Below, in pieces: positions 1 to 10,789 of a stretch of 64,000 nucleotides of DNA. A program made the position numbers and the translations under genes. The stretch spans positions 310,001-374,000 of the forward strand of contig CAWKDW010000003.1 of NCBI GenBank assembly GCA_963848475.1, read 5' to 3'. The number at the start of each line of letters is the position of its first letter. Position 1 is the stretch's first letter. The notes under the pieces are model-generated. The model searched no databases. It saw nothing but the letters and a program-made list of their open reading frames with translations, and had not been told where the DNA came from. The stretch comes from Solirubrobacter sp963848475 (GTDB taxonomy: Bacteria; Actinomycetota; Thermoleophilia; Solirubrobacterales; Solirubrobacteraceae).

Positions 1-9
1 ATCGCGAAC

Positions 10-1067
10 ATGGCCGGCGACGTCTTCGCCATCTTCAACGAGGCGCTCGGACTCGTCACGTTGAGCATCTGGCCCAGCGGAAGCGTGGGCCAGCTCGGTG
101 CTGCGACGATTGCGCTGGCGAAGCTCGCCATGAAGGGGCTCGGCTTGTCCAAGGAGTGGTCGGCCGGCTTCTGGAACGTGCTCGGCGGCAAGGCGATCGA
201 GGGCATCGAGCTGCCCGATCTCACGCCGGACGATCCGGGGCTCGAGCCGACCGGAAGCGGCCCGGAGGCATCGCCGTTGGACACGTTCGGCGCCGCGCCG
301 CTCGCGCGGCTCGCCGATCCGGCGGCCGCGGGCGGCCGGTCAGCGGGGTGGTTCGCCGCCCGCCTGCTCGAGCTGGACGCGATGCGCGGTTGCTACGAGC
401 GCGGCGACGGCGTGCTGGCAGGCGCCGATCAGCAGCTCGCCGAACTGGTGCAAGGGACCGCGCGGATGGCGGAGGAGGTCCTCGCGGGAACCGAGTCTGC
501 CGACGCGATCAAGGACACGCTCACCGTCGCGGTCGGCGAGCTCCAGGCTCGTTTGAGCCTCGTCGCGGACGTCGGGGCCCAGGCCGCGTCCGCGAGTGAG
601 CAGCTGAGCGGCCATAGTGCATCGGTCGCCGGCGCGATCGAGACGCTCGAGACCGCACGATGCCCGAGCTCGTGCTGCCGCCCGAGGCCGCCGACGGGCT
701 CGCCGGGAGCGCCGTCCAGTTCGGGCTGGACCAGATCGCGGCCGCGCTCGAGACCGACGTGCGGCCGCCCTGGAACCGTTGCGAGAACTGCAGGCGACCC
801 TGACCGACCTGGCCGAGATGGTCGAAGCGGTCGGGGGTGCGGCCACGCTCCTCAGCGAACTGCTCACCGACGCGATCCAGCAACTCTCCGAGATGCTCGC
901 GCAGACCGGCAGTCTCAGCGAGGCGCTTGGACTCCTGCTCGACCAGTCGCTCGAGGTCGCCGCCGCCGGCGAGGGCGCGGATTCGCTCCCCGGCCTCGCG
1001 AGCTCGTGGCGGCAGCTCGTCCCACTGATCGACGAGGCCGCCGCGAAGAGCCCAAGCGGGCCTGTGA
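10..1067 (+). CDS. Hypothetical helical protein, frame-broken and possibly 5'-truncated
   Basis: I do not recognise the family. The first frame reads from an ATG at 10 to about 655; the codons before it are also open, so the gene may begin outside the window. A second frame continues from about 660 and a third from about 780, each with helical, Ala/Leu/Glu-rich text (for example LTDLAEMVEAVGG and LTDAIQQLSEMLAQTG). A third switch near 1050 would give a stop at 1067, just before the convergent membrane-protein gene. The product would be about 350 residues with heptad-like hydrophobic spacing, suggesting a coiled-coil or helical-bundle protein. The breaks look like sequence indels because coding character continues on both sides. 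Start, end and function are all uncertain. Confidence 0.4.
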
Positions 1068-1073
1068 GCTGCG

Positions 1074-2266
1074 CTACTCCTCGGCTTCGACGAGGCGCGG
1101 GCCGTACGACGGCGGCGCGACGAGGAAGGCGACACCGAAGCCCGTCATGGTCCCGACGATCAGCGCGCCGACCCACATCGTCGGCGTCCACCCCATGCCC
1201 TTGTCGAGCGCGAGCACGAGGTAGTACGAGCACCACAGCACCAGGGCGCCCGCGGGACCGATCGCGCGGATCCCGCCGAGCGTCAGCCGCCCGTCGGCGC
1301 GCTCGCCGCCCAGCCGTCTGTGCAGCAGGTCGATCACCCCGCCCGCGACCAGCAGCGGGATGATCAGGGCGATGTCGCGGTACTCGGTCATGATATTCAC
1401 GAGCAGGCCGTAGCCGGCGAAGATCGCCGTGATCGCGCCGAACGGCACGGCCCAGCGGCGCAGCAGCAGCAGGATCGGGCCCAGCAGCACCATCGTGGTG
1501 ACGATCATCGACGCGATGCCGTGGCTGGCCGCGTAGTAGTAGTACGGCCAGCTGTCGTCGCCATAGCCCGTCAGGCCCGCGACCAGGCTCAGCGTCTGGT
1601 CGTCGTGGGTGTCCTTGTAGCGCTGGTAGTCATTGACGAAGTCCGCGGTCGGCGTGACGTTGGTCATGAAGGCCGACAGGTACATCGTGATGAAGCCGGC
1701 GACGGCGATGAAGAGGATCGTCGAGAACAGGACGGGCAGGAAGCCCTTGAAGTCCAGCTGGATGTCGTCCTTGGCCCACATCGATCTGATGCCGGTCGAA
1801 CAGAGCAGCAGCCCGCCGAAGAACAGCGCCAGGTGCGGCGGGCTGTAGATCGCGTCGACGCCCACCTCGAAGCCATAGGCGGTGTGCCAGATCAGGTCGG
1901 CCGGCCCGCCGATCGCGAGCGTGATCAGGCCGATGATCGCGACGCCGTAACCGACCGGGATCGCCGCCAGGTCCGGGAGCAGCGACTTGCGCGGATCGAC
2001 GCCCGCGGCGAACCATAGCGCGTGACGAGCACGCCGATCCACAGCCCGACCACCGTCAGGCCGCCATAGAGGACCAATGTGCGCATCGAGAAGAACGACT
2101 CCTGGCCCGTCTCGTTGTTGTGACCGCGACCGTCGAAGAACATCGCCGTGATCGGCCAGAAGGCGAGCGACATCGTGATCATGTCCTCGCGCCACGTGGT
2201 GACGGGGCGCACGCCGCGGGCCGCCTTGGGCGCGCTGCGCGCCAGGTCGGTGATCTGGGTCGCCAT
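1074..2266 (-). CDS. Polytopic integral membrane protein of unknown function
   Basis: The start is the ATG at 2266 (MATQITDLARSAPKAARG), 3 bases after the stop of the SnoaL-like gene, so the two are probably co-translated. The first frame carries a TM segment (TLVLYGGLTVVGLWIGVLV) and then breaks near 2020. The downstream frame carries most of the protein to the stop at 1074: about ten hydrophobic segments plus a polar loop with DSWPYYYYAASHG. The length, 1193 bases, is one short of a whole codon number, consistent with a single-base deletion. About 397 residues. No family is recognised. It is the last gene of the minus-strand run that contains two MMPL exporters, so a role in the same envelope or export pathway is an inference. 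Confidence 0.6.
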
Positions 2267-2269
2267 CCG

Positions 2270-2842
2270 TCAGAGCATCTTGTTGGTATTGCCGCGCTTG
2301 ACCCGCATGACGCGCCGGATCGTGCGGGCCAGCGGTGCGGGCTGCTTGAGCGCCCCGAACGCCATCTGCAGCTTGCTGCCGCCGGCAAGGCTGGCCTTGC
2401 CCGAGATCTTCGATGATGTCGTTGATCATCTTCTGGTCGCGCTCGAGCAACCAGTACTCGACCATCTGGCCGTTCTCGATGTGGAAGAGCCCGATCGCCT
2501 CGCCCGGGATCTCCATCCCGGGGCTGACGATGATCCGGTACTTGATCAGCGCGCAGCCGTGGTCGTCGGAGTGGACGCGTCGTGGAACTCGCCGATGAAC
2601 GTGCCGTGATCGATCGCCGAGCTTGTAGAGGTTCGAGTAGAGCGGGAGGATGTCCTTGCGGCCGACGTGGTCGCCCGAGAGGAAGTGGTTGCCCGGGTAG
2701 TGAACGACGCAGTTCCACCGACGATCGACTCAAGTTCTCCAAGTCGCCCGCCATCAGCGTAGCTCCAGTACTTGCCCAGGAACTCCTGTTGTTCCTGCTG
2801 CCGGCTCAATGCGGTCGAGTCCTGTGAGGTCGAGCTGGTCAC
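2270..2842 (-). CDS. SnoaL-like / NTF2-fold protein
   Basis: The GTG start at 2842 has AAAGGA upstream. The N-terminus (EFLGKYWSYADGGRLGELES) and the segments HYPGNHFLSGDHVGRKD and GLFHIENGQMVEYWLLERD follow the NTF2-like/SnoaL pattern: helix, cone-shaped sheet, then the I-x-x-G-K/Q-x-V-E-x-W strand. They lie in three frames, broken near 2700, 2560 and 2390; the total, 573 bases, is still a whole number of codons. The tail ends LARTIRRVMRVKRGNTNKML. SnoaL-like proteins act as cyclases, hydratases or isomerases on small ligands, or only bind them; no catalytic assignment is possible here. It follows the MMPL gene by 14 bases and precedes the membrane protein by 3. Confidence 0.6.
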
Positions 2843-2856
2843 GAGAGTTCCTTTCT

Positions 2857-5070
2857 CAGACGACCGCGACGGGTTTGCGGTCTTCGTCGGGGGCATTGTC
2901 GGACTCAAAGTCCATGTCGGGCAGGAACCGCCGAGCCACTTCGGCAGCCACCAGTTCAGTTGCCCATCAGCTCCATGGTCGCCGGCACCAGGACCAGCCG
3001 CACGAGCGTTGCGTCGAGCGCGATCGCGACCGCGAGGCCGAGGCCGATCTCCTGGATCGCCGGCACGGCGGTCGCGGCGAAGACCGCGAAGACGCGACCA
3101 TGATCAGCGCGGCCGTGGTGATGTGCGGCGAGCCCGGAGACCCTCGGCCACGGCGCGGCGGTTGTTGCCGGTCGCTGGTAGCGCTCCTTGATCCGCGAGA
3201 GCAGGAAGACCTCGTAGTCCATCGACAGCCCGAACACGATCGCGAATAGGAACGGTGGCGTGATCGTTGACGTAGCCGAGTGGGTCGAAGCCGGGGAAGC
3301 CGAACCAGTCCCACTGGAAGACCATCACCAGCACGCCATAGGCGGCGCCGATCGAGAGCATGTTCATCAGGATCGCCTTCAGGGGCAGCAGCACCGAGCG
3401 CAGCACGACGAGCAGCACGAAGTGGACCTGCAGATCAGAACGAAGGCGAATACTTCGACATGCCGCCGGAGATCTGGTGCGTGAAGTCACGCGTCTGGGC
3501 CGAGGCGCCGCCGACGTCGATGGACCGCGACCTTGTCCAGGCCCGGAGGCCTTGCCGCCCTCGTCGCGCAGGTCCGTGACGAGCGCGAGTGTGGCCTCGC
3601 TTTCCGGATCCTGGGCCGGGATGACCCTGATCAGTGCGGCCTTGCCGTCGTCGGAGATCACCGGTTCGGCCACCCTGGCGACGCCCTTGGTCGACTGCAG
3701 CCCCGTGATGTAGCTGCCGAGGGCCGTCTGGTTGGCGGGCTCACTGGCCGCGCTGTCGAAGTTGGCCACGATCAGCGTCGGCGCGGATTCCCCGGGGCGC
3801 CGTCCTGCTTGGTGGCGAGCTGGGTGCCCACGCGGGTCTCGTTGTCGGCCGGGAACGGCGCAGCGCACCGTTGCCGAATTCGAGCTGGAGCGCGGGGATC
3901 GCGAGCGCGATCGGATGCCCCGCGGCGAGGATCGCCGAGAGCCCCGGAGGGCTTCATGACCGCGCCCGACCAGCGCACCCAGAACGAGGGCGCGCCCTCA
4001 GGCTCGCTCCTTCTTGGGGACCTACGCGCCGGTAGAGCGAGCCGGTGACGCTGACGATCTTGCCCCCTTGTTGGCGCGATCGCCGAGCAGCGCGATCAGC
4101 GCGGGCAGCAGGGTGATGGCGCCGATGATCGCGATCGCCTACTACGACGATCGCGCCGATCGCCAGCGAGCGCATCACGGTCGAATTGATCAGGAACAGG
4201 CCGGCCAGGGACACGATGACCGTGATGCCGGAGAAGACGACCGTCGCCCCGGAGGTCCGCATGGCGACATTGAGGGCCTCCTCTCTTGGTCTTGCTCCTT
4301 CGCGCAGATCCTCCCGATATCGCGACAGCACGAACAGCGAGTAGTCGACCGCTACGCCAATACCGAGCATTGAGGCGACGTTGGTCACGAACACCGACAT
4401 CGTGATCGCGAGCGAGATGAAGAACACCACCGCGCCGGTGATGATCACGGCCGCGACGCCCAGTCCCACAGGCAGCAGCGCGGCCAGCACCGAGCCGAAG
4501 ACGGCCAGGAGCACGATCAGGATCAGCGGGAAGCCGGTCGTCTCCGCCTTCTCCAGATCCTCCTGCTGGAGCTGCTGCATCCCCGCCCACAGCGCCTGCT
4601 GGCCCACGACGTAGGGCTGCACGCCGTCGGTGACCTCGCCGACCTTGAGCTCCTCGCGAAGGCGAGCGGCGGCCTTGAGCACGTCGTCGCGCGTGCCCGT
4701 GACGGCCAGCGGGAAGACGATCACGCCGTCCCGGTAGTCGCCTGTTGGCGGCCTCGGCGGCCTGCGGGGGCGAGTGTCGACGTGGTCGATCCCGGCCGCG
4801 GCCTGTCCCACGCGGTCGACGGCGGCGGCCTGATCGCCGTCCTTGATCAGGAGCACGAACCGAGTGGCTCGGTGCTCTGGCCCTTGAAGGGTGATCTCCT
4901 TGTCGACGTTGTCGTAGCCCTAGCTGGGCACTAGATGCCGCCACCGCTCGAGGTTCGGTCTGCTGCGATGCGAACGGGACCGACAGCACGATCAGTGCGA
5001 TCCAGATCCCGAAAACGAGCTTTCGTCGCGACCGGACGAATCCGGAGAGTCGGTTCATCGCGGATTGCAT
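2857..5070 (-). CDS. MMPL-family RND exporter (copy 1), multiply frame-broken
   Basis: The ATG at 5070 (MQSAMNRLSGFVRSRRKLVF) follows GGAGGA at good spacing. The protein shows the MMPL/RND layout: an N-terminal TM segment, an extracytoplasmic domain, then TM blocks with GVAVDYSLFVLSRYRED (about residue 300) and, in the second half, GLSMDYEVFLLSRIKERY. These are the two intramembrane Asp-Tyr pairs that define proton-driven MMPL transporters. The C-terminus is DMDFESDNAPDEDRKPVAVV. About 738 codons, typical for the short MMPL class. At least eight frame changes occur between about 2930 and 4860, yet the motifs survive, so sequencing error is likelier than decay. It is a paralogue of the exporter at 7387-9624. 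MMPL proteins export lipids or lipophilic metabolites, or confer resistance; the substrate is unknown. Confidence 0.85.
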
Positions 5071-5191
5071 CCGTGTCCTCCTGGGCGCAACAGTGTCAGT
5101 CTGGTGAGATTCAGAGCGTGAGCATAACCTCGCCCCGAGCCTCGGCGCTAGCCCTTCGTGGAGCCCCTGTGCGACGGCGGACACGTCTCGG

Positions 5192-6270
5192 TCAGACGAG
5201 CTCGCGCGCCATCAGCGTCGCCGCGGCCGGTGCTCCCTTCACGAATCCGAAGAACGGTCCGAAGTCCTGCGTGGCCGCGAAGCCGGGGAGATAGAGCCCG
5301 GCGAGGCTGGTCCGCATCGCCGGATCGAGCACCGGAAAGCCGTCACGTAGCGCGATCCGGTCCAGCAGCGGAGCGAGGTAGGGCACGCGGGCGAGGTCAG
5401 CCCTGTAACCGGTGGCGAGGACGATCCGGTCGGGCTGTACTCGGGTGCCGTCGGAGAGCTTCGAGGCCGACACGACCTCGGTGTTGGCGTGGATGCGCAA
5501 GGGCACGCGGTCCAGTCGCGGCTTGAGCCAGTGCTCGAGCGTCAGGCGTCCGACCTCCCAGAAGCGGCGGCCGATCGCGTCGCGCTGATCCTGCGGCAGC
5601 GTGCGCCACCAGCCGCGGTGGGCGAGGGTCTGCTCGATCAGCGGGTCGACGAAGCGCCAGCTCACGCGCTCGAAGCGCGGCGTGTCGTGACGGTGCACGA
5701 CGTCGATGCGCTCCGCGCCGTGCTCGCCCAGCAGCGCGGCCCACTCGTACGCGCTCTGGCGACCGCCGACGATCAGCACGCGTGCGCCTGCGTAGGTCGT
5801 GAAGTCGACGAGGTCGCAGGTGTGGACGCCGTGCTCGGCCCACTCGGGCCTGTGCGTGAAGTGGGCGATGCCGGGGGCCGCGATCACGTTGCGCGCCTGC
5901 TGCGTGCTGCCGTCCTCGAAGGTCGCGGTGAAGTGGCCGTCGTGGTCCAGCCCCATCACGTGCGCGTCGCGGACCTCGAGACCGCCTTCGGCGATGAACC
6001 AGTCGGCGTATTCGAGAAAGAGCGCGATCGGCAGCGGGTCGACCTCGGTGGCCGGGATGCCGCGGTACTGGAGATAGGCCTCCAGCGTGCGCTCGAGCGC
6101 GTGGTCCAGGTGCCAGTCCGGCCCGGAGCGCAGGTACATGTCGGCCGGCATGTGCTCGCGCCAGAACGACATCGGGCGGCCGACGATCTCGGTGCTGAGG
6201 CCCTGGTCGCGCGCCGCCTTGGCCGCCGCGAGCCCGTACGGACCGCACCGATGATCAGGACGTCAAGCAA
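5192..6270 (-). CDS. FAD-dependent monooxygenase-type oxidoreductase
   Basis: A TTG start at 6270 overlaps the thiolase stop (TTGCTTGA), giving LLDVLIIGA and then a break. Restoring one G near 6240 gives IIGAGPYGLAA, the dinucleotide-binding GxGxxG turn. Further motifs: MSFWREHMPADMYLRSGPDW, a second nucleotide-binding strand VLIVGGRQSAYEWAALLGEH, and the late FAD motif DRIVLATGYRADLARVPYL. This is the architecture of class B-like flavin monooxygenases and N-hydroxylases. Length 1079 bases fits 359 residues with one lost base. Cytosolic. It lies between thiolase and MMPL copy 1, about 120 bases upstream of the latter, so it probably oxygenates an intermediate of the same pathway. Substrate unknown. 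Confidence 0.8.
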
Positions 6271-7380
6271 CGCGGAGGAGAATCGCCTCGCCTTGGCCGC
6301 CACCGCCGCAGAGCGTGGCGAGCCCGTATCCGCCGCCGCGCCGGCGCAGCTCGTAGGCGAGCGTCAGGACGAGCCGCAGCCCCGAGCCCGCGAGTGGGTG
6401 ACCGAGCGCGACGGCCCCGCCGTTGACGTTGACGCGCTCGAGGTCGATGCCCAGCTGCGTGCGGAGGCCAGCACGACGCCCGCGAAGGCCTCGTTGATCT
6501 CCCACAGCGCGATGTCGCGCGCGTTGAGGCCGTGGCGCTCGAGCAGCTTCGCGGCGGCCTCGGCGGGGCGCAGGTGCAGGGTCGAGTCCGAGCCGGCGAC
6601 CACCGCGCGTCCGAGGACCTCGGCCAGCGGGTCCACAGCGCGGTCCGCGGTCGTGACCACGGCCGCCGCCGCGCCGTCGGAGACCTGGGAAGCGTTGCCC
6701 GCGGTGATCGTGCCGTCGTGGGTGAAGGCGGGCTTCAGCGCCGCCAGCGCCCGGTAGCGGCCGCGGGCCTCACCCCCTCGTCGCGGCTGAAGTCGCCGAG
6801 CGCCACGATTTCCTCGCTCGGCTCTCCGCGCCGGCCGCCGCGCGCCGGTGCGAGTTCGCGGCGAACTCGTCCTGCGCCTCGCGCGTGATGCGCAGCCGCG
6901 CGTTCTCGGCGTCGGACATCGCGCCCATCCCCGCATCCGCGATCGAGCAGTAGAGCCCGTCATGACCATCACGTCGATCATCGGCTGATCTCCCATCCGC
7001 GGCGCTGGGCGCTCCTGAGCGCGTGCGGCGACGCGTCATCGAATCAAAGCCGCCGACCAGGACCGTGGTCGCCTCGCCCGCGTTGATCATCGCCGCGGCG
7101 ATCCCGACCGCGCTCATGCTCGCGAGACAGACGTCGTTAAGCGTGATCCCGGGCGTCTCGCGTGCGACGCCGCCTGCGAGCGCGGCGCGGCGCCCGGGGT
7201 TCTGCCCGTTCGCGGCCTGGAGCACGTTGCCGATCGCGATGTAGTCGGGCTCCAGCTGCGTGCGCCGGAGCGCTTCCCGCACCGCGTGGGCGCCGAGGTC
7301 GACGGCATCGACCTTCGAGAGCGCCCCGTTGAACTTGCCGATCGGGTGCGGGCGCCGCGGCGATGACGACCAGGTCCGCG
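6263..7380 (-). CDS. Thiolase (acetyl-CoA acetyltransferase family), frame-broken
   Basis: The N-terminal part contains PIGKFNGALS and the acylated cysteine motif NDVCLASMSAVGIAAAMINA; the C-terminal part contains VNVNGGAVALGHPLAGSG (catalytic His) and LATLCGGGGQGEAIL (second catalytic Cys). The three catalytic residues of a thiolase are therefore all present. The gene is broken in several places (about 7350, 7030, 6960, 6830, 6780 and 6470). The start is not resolved; it lies just after the MMPL copy 2 stop at 7387. The stop at 6263 overlaps the oxidoreductase start. Thiolases join or cleave acyl-CoA units; in this context (two MMPL exporters, a monooxygenase) a biosynthetic acyl condensation is plausible but not shown. 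Confidence 0.8.
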
Positions 7381-7386
7381 CAGGCT

Positions 7387-9624
7387 CTAGCGGGCCGCGA
7401 GCGCGGGCTCGGGGTTCGCGTCGTGCGGCTCCTTCGCCGAGGACTCGAAGTCGACGTGCGGCAGGATCTTGTCCAGCCACTTCGGGACCCACCAGTTGAA
7501 GTCGCCCATCAGCTCCATCGTCGTCGGGACGAGCACGAGCCGGACGACGGTGGCGTCGAGGAAGATCGCCACGGCGAGCGCGATGCCGATCTCCTTGACC
7601 TGGGGCAGGCCGGCCATCGCGAAGATCAGGAAGACGAGCACCATGATCACGGCCGCGCTGGTGATCGTCTTCGCCGAGTCCGCCAGACCGCCGGCCACGG
7701 CGGCCCGGTTGTCGTGGGTCTCGTTGTAGCGCTCCTTGATGCGCGAGAGCAGGAACACCTCGTAGTCCATCGAGAGGCCGAAGACGATCGCGAGGATCAG
7801 CGGTGGTGTGAGCGCGTTGACGTAGCCGATGTGGTCGAAGCCGATCAGGCTGTCGGTCCAGCCCCACTGGAACACGATCACGAGCACGCCGTAGGCCGCG
7901 CCCACGGACAGCAGGTTCATCACGATCGCCTTCAGCGGCAGCACGACCGAGCGCATCAACACGAGCAGCACGAGGTAGCTGAAGAGCAGGACGAACACCG
8001 CGACCTTCCACATCGAGCCCGAGATCAGGTCCGTGAAGTCATGGTCCTGCGCCGCGGCACCGCCGACGTTGAGGGTCGCGCCCGAAAGCGCCGCGGCCGG
8101 CCCGTCCGGGGCCCGGATCCGCTGCACCAGGGCGTACGTCGCGTCGTCCTCCGGGTTGCTCGCCGACGTCACCTCGATCAGCGCCTGGCTTCCGTCGCTC
8201 GAGGTGACGGGCTGGCCGACGCCACCCTCGGCCACGTTGGGAAGCTGGGCCACGGCCGCGGCGAACTTCTGCGACCTGGGCCGCGTCGACGGGCTTACCG
8301 CCGTAGTCGACGACGATCTGGACCGGGCCGCCTGCGCCGGGCCCGCCACCGCCGTCCGCCGGGGGCCTGGCAGCGAGCGCGTTGCCCTGGGCGGTCTCGA
8401 AGCTCGGCGGGAGCTGGGCGATGGCACCCGTGCCCAGCTTCATCGAGATCGCCGGCCACGCGATCACCAGCATCAGCAGCGTGGCGCCCGTGGCGTAGAG
8501 CACCGGGCGGTTCATCAGGCGGTTCGTCCAGCGCGTCCAGAACGGCACGGCCTCGGGCTTGGGCTTCGGCGTGAGCTTGGCGACGATCTTGCCGATCACC
8601 TTGCCGGGCTCGTAGGCCCGGTGGCCCAGCGTGGCGATCAGAGCCGGGAGCAGGGTCACGGCGGCGAGGACCGCCACGCCGACGACCACGATCGCGCCGA
8701 TCGCCATCGAGTGCGCGGTCTTGGAGTCGATCAGGAACAGGCCGGCGAGGGCGATGATCACGGTGACGCCGGAGAAGGCCACGGCGAGACCGGAGGTCCG
8801 CATGGCGACCCTGCGCGCCTCGTCCTCCGACGACCCTTCCTTGATCTCCTCGCGGTAGCGCGCGAGGACGAACAGCGAGTAGTCGACCGCGACGCCGATG
8901 CCGAGCATCGACGAGATGTTCGTCACGAAGATCGACATCTGGATCGCCTGCGAGAGGAAGTAGACGATCGCGCCGGTGATGGCCACGGCGATGAAGCCGA
9001 GGCTGAGCGGCAGCAACGCCGCGGCGACGGAGCCGAAGATCAGCAGCAGCACGATGAAGACGATCGGGAAGCCGATGCCCTCGGCCTTCTCGAGGTCCTC
9101 CTTGGAGAGGTCCTGCATGCCGGCCCACAGGCGCCTGCAGGCCGACGAGGTGGATCGGCGACACCGCGTCGTCGCCCTCGAGGATCTCGGCGTTCTTGCG
9201 GATCTCGGCCGCGGCGTCGGCCGTCTGGTCGGCCGAGCCGGTGACCTTGAGCGCCATCAGGACGATCGGCTTGTCCAGGCCGGCGCGGGCGGCCTGCTCG
9301 TACTCCGGGACCACCTCGACCCCTTCGACGCCCTTGGTGGCCGCGACGGCCTTCGTGATCGCCGCGTCCGTCTTCGCCGTGTCGCCCTTGGTGTTGTCGA
9401 AGACGAACACCAGCTTCTCGGCCTCGACGCCGGGGAAGTTCTTGATCGAGCTGGCGACGAACGTCGACTGCGATCCGGGGACCTCGAAGCCACCCGCGGT
9501 GAGATGCTTGCCCTGCATCGCGAAGAACGGGAGCGAGAGCACCAGGAGGGCGATCCACGACACCGAGGACGAGTTTGCGACGGCGCGAGATGAAGCTTCC
9601 CAGCCGGTCCATTGCTGCTTGCAT
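7387..9624 (-). CDS. MMPL-family RND exporter (copy 2), frame-broken
   Basis: The ATG at 9624 gives MQAAMDRLGSFISRRRKLVL, closely matching the start of copy 1. Order: TM1 (SWIALLVLSLPFFAMQG), extracytoplasmic domain, TM block with GVAVDYSLFVLARYREEIKE, second extracytoplasmic domain (ALIEVTSASNPEDDATYAL), and second TM block with VFGLSMDYEVFLLSRIKERY. The tail is WWVPKWLDKILPHVDFES. About 746 codons. Breaks near 9570, 9130 and 8280 do not destroy motifs. It is the first gene of the minus-strand run; the 124 bases upstream are shared with the divergent hydrolase gene. Exports an unknown lipophilic substrate or acts in resistance; inner-membrane, proton-driven by family analogy. Confidence 0.87.
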
Positions 9625-9708
9625 GGAGCGAACTTGTAGCTCACCAACGGCCTGCCGTGGGAATTTCTCCTGGCCGATTGCCCTTGCAATCCGGTCATGA
9701 GCGCGGGT

Positions 9709-9722
9709 AGAACAGGGGTTCT
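9709..9722. promoter_or_regulatory. Inverted repeat in divergent promoter region
   Basis: AGAAC-AGGG-GTTCT is a perfect 5-4-5 dyad in the 124-base gap between MMPL copy 2 and the hydrolase gene, 27 bases before the hydrolase ATG. Its size and symmetry fit a TetR-type operator that could control both directions. No matching regulator is seen beside it. Short, so chance is possible. Confidence 0.35.
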
Positions 9723-9748
9723 GACCGAGATGCCGAGGAGGATCTGAA

Positions 9749-10789
9749 ATGGAGTCTGCGACCGCTGCGGTGGCGATGCCCCCCGCCGAGGTGCACGCAG
9801 TGCCGACCTCCGACGGCACGGAGGTCCGACTCACGCGCTACAAGTTCGGCACCAAGGGCCCGCTCGTCATGGCCCCGGGCTACGGCAACGCCGCGCGCGC
9901 GTTCGCGATCGACACCGTGCCCAAGAACTGGGTCCAGTACCTGGGCGAGCACGGCTACGACGTGTGGCTGCTCGACTACCGGGCCAGCCCCGATCTGCCG
10001 TCGAGCTTCACGCAGTTCACGGTCGACGACATCGCGATGCGCGACTGGCCGGCGGCGATCGACACCGTCCGCCGCATCACGGGCGAGGAGTCCGTGCAGG
10101 CGATGGGCCACTGCGTCGGCGGGCTCTCGCTGTTCATGGCGATGGGCGGCGGCATGGAGGGCGTGCGCAGCGCGACGTTCTCCTCGCTGGCCGGTCACCC
10201 GATCCCGACGCCCGGCAACCAGGCGCGCGCCTGGGCGCGGATGGCGACGCATCTTCAAGGCGCTCGGGATCAAGGGTCTGAACACCGACTACGACCCGAA
10301 GGCCTGGGACGGCAAGGCTGATCGAGACCGTGATGAAGCTCGTGCCCGTTCCGCCACGTCTACGACAATCCGGTGGCACGCCGCATCTACTTCATCTACG
10401 GCGACGTCTTCGACTACGAGAACATCAACAAGGCCACGATGGAGCAGGCCGTGCCGAGCTTCTTCGGCAACGGCAACATCACGTTCTTCGAGCACATCTC
10501 GCTGATGATCCGCGCCGGCGCCGCACGCGACAAGCGCGGCGAGGACGCCTACCTGTCCAACCTGGACGCGTTCAAGCTCCCGATCAACTTCATCACGGGC
10601 GAGCACAACAAGATGTTCGTGCCCAAGGGCCTGCAGCGCACGTATGACACGCTGCGCCGGGCCCATGGCCCGCAGGACTACACCCACCACGTCATCAAGG
10701 ACTACGCCCACCTCGATCTCTGGCTGGGCACCAACGCCGAACGCGACGTGTGGCCGACCGCCCTCGCCGAGCTGGAGAAGCACAACTAG
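9749..10789 (+). CDS. Alpha/beta hydrolase with Cys nucleophile (GMC-oxidase-associated type)
   Basis: The ATG at 9749 follows GAGGAGGA. The hydrolase fold is seen as GPLVMAPGYGNAARAFAID (oxyanion strand), YDVWLLDYRASPDLPSS, and the nucleophile elbow QAMGHCVGGLSLFMAM at about residues 125-140. The elbow has Cys where most hydrolases have Ser. The C-terminal half has INFITGEHNKMFVPKGLQ and the catalytic-His region IKDYAHLDLWLG. Breaks lie near 10245, 10318 and 10360, and the length (1041 bases) is still whole codons. The sequence resembles, from memory, the hydrolase domain fused to some actinobacterial GMC/cholesterol-oxidase-like proteins, and more distantly PHA synthases, which also use Cys. 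Its stop directly abuts the next ATG. Probable acyl transfer or ester/thioester chemistry; substrate unknown. Confidence 0.75.

Noticed and set aside
1320..2018. Long plus-strand open frame opposite the membrane protein
   Set aside because: Arg/Gln/Asp-rich text typical of antisense reading of GC-rich genes; the minus strand has clear TM segments.
5489..6757. 422-codon plus-strand frame over oxidoreductase and thiolase
   Set aside because: Composition is that of a shadow frame and the minus strand carries FAD and thiolase motifs.
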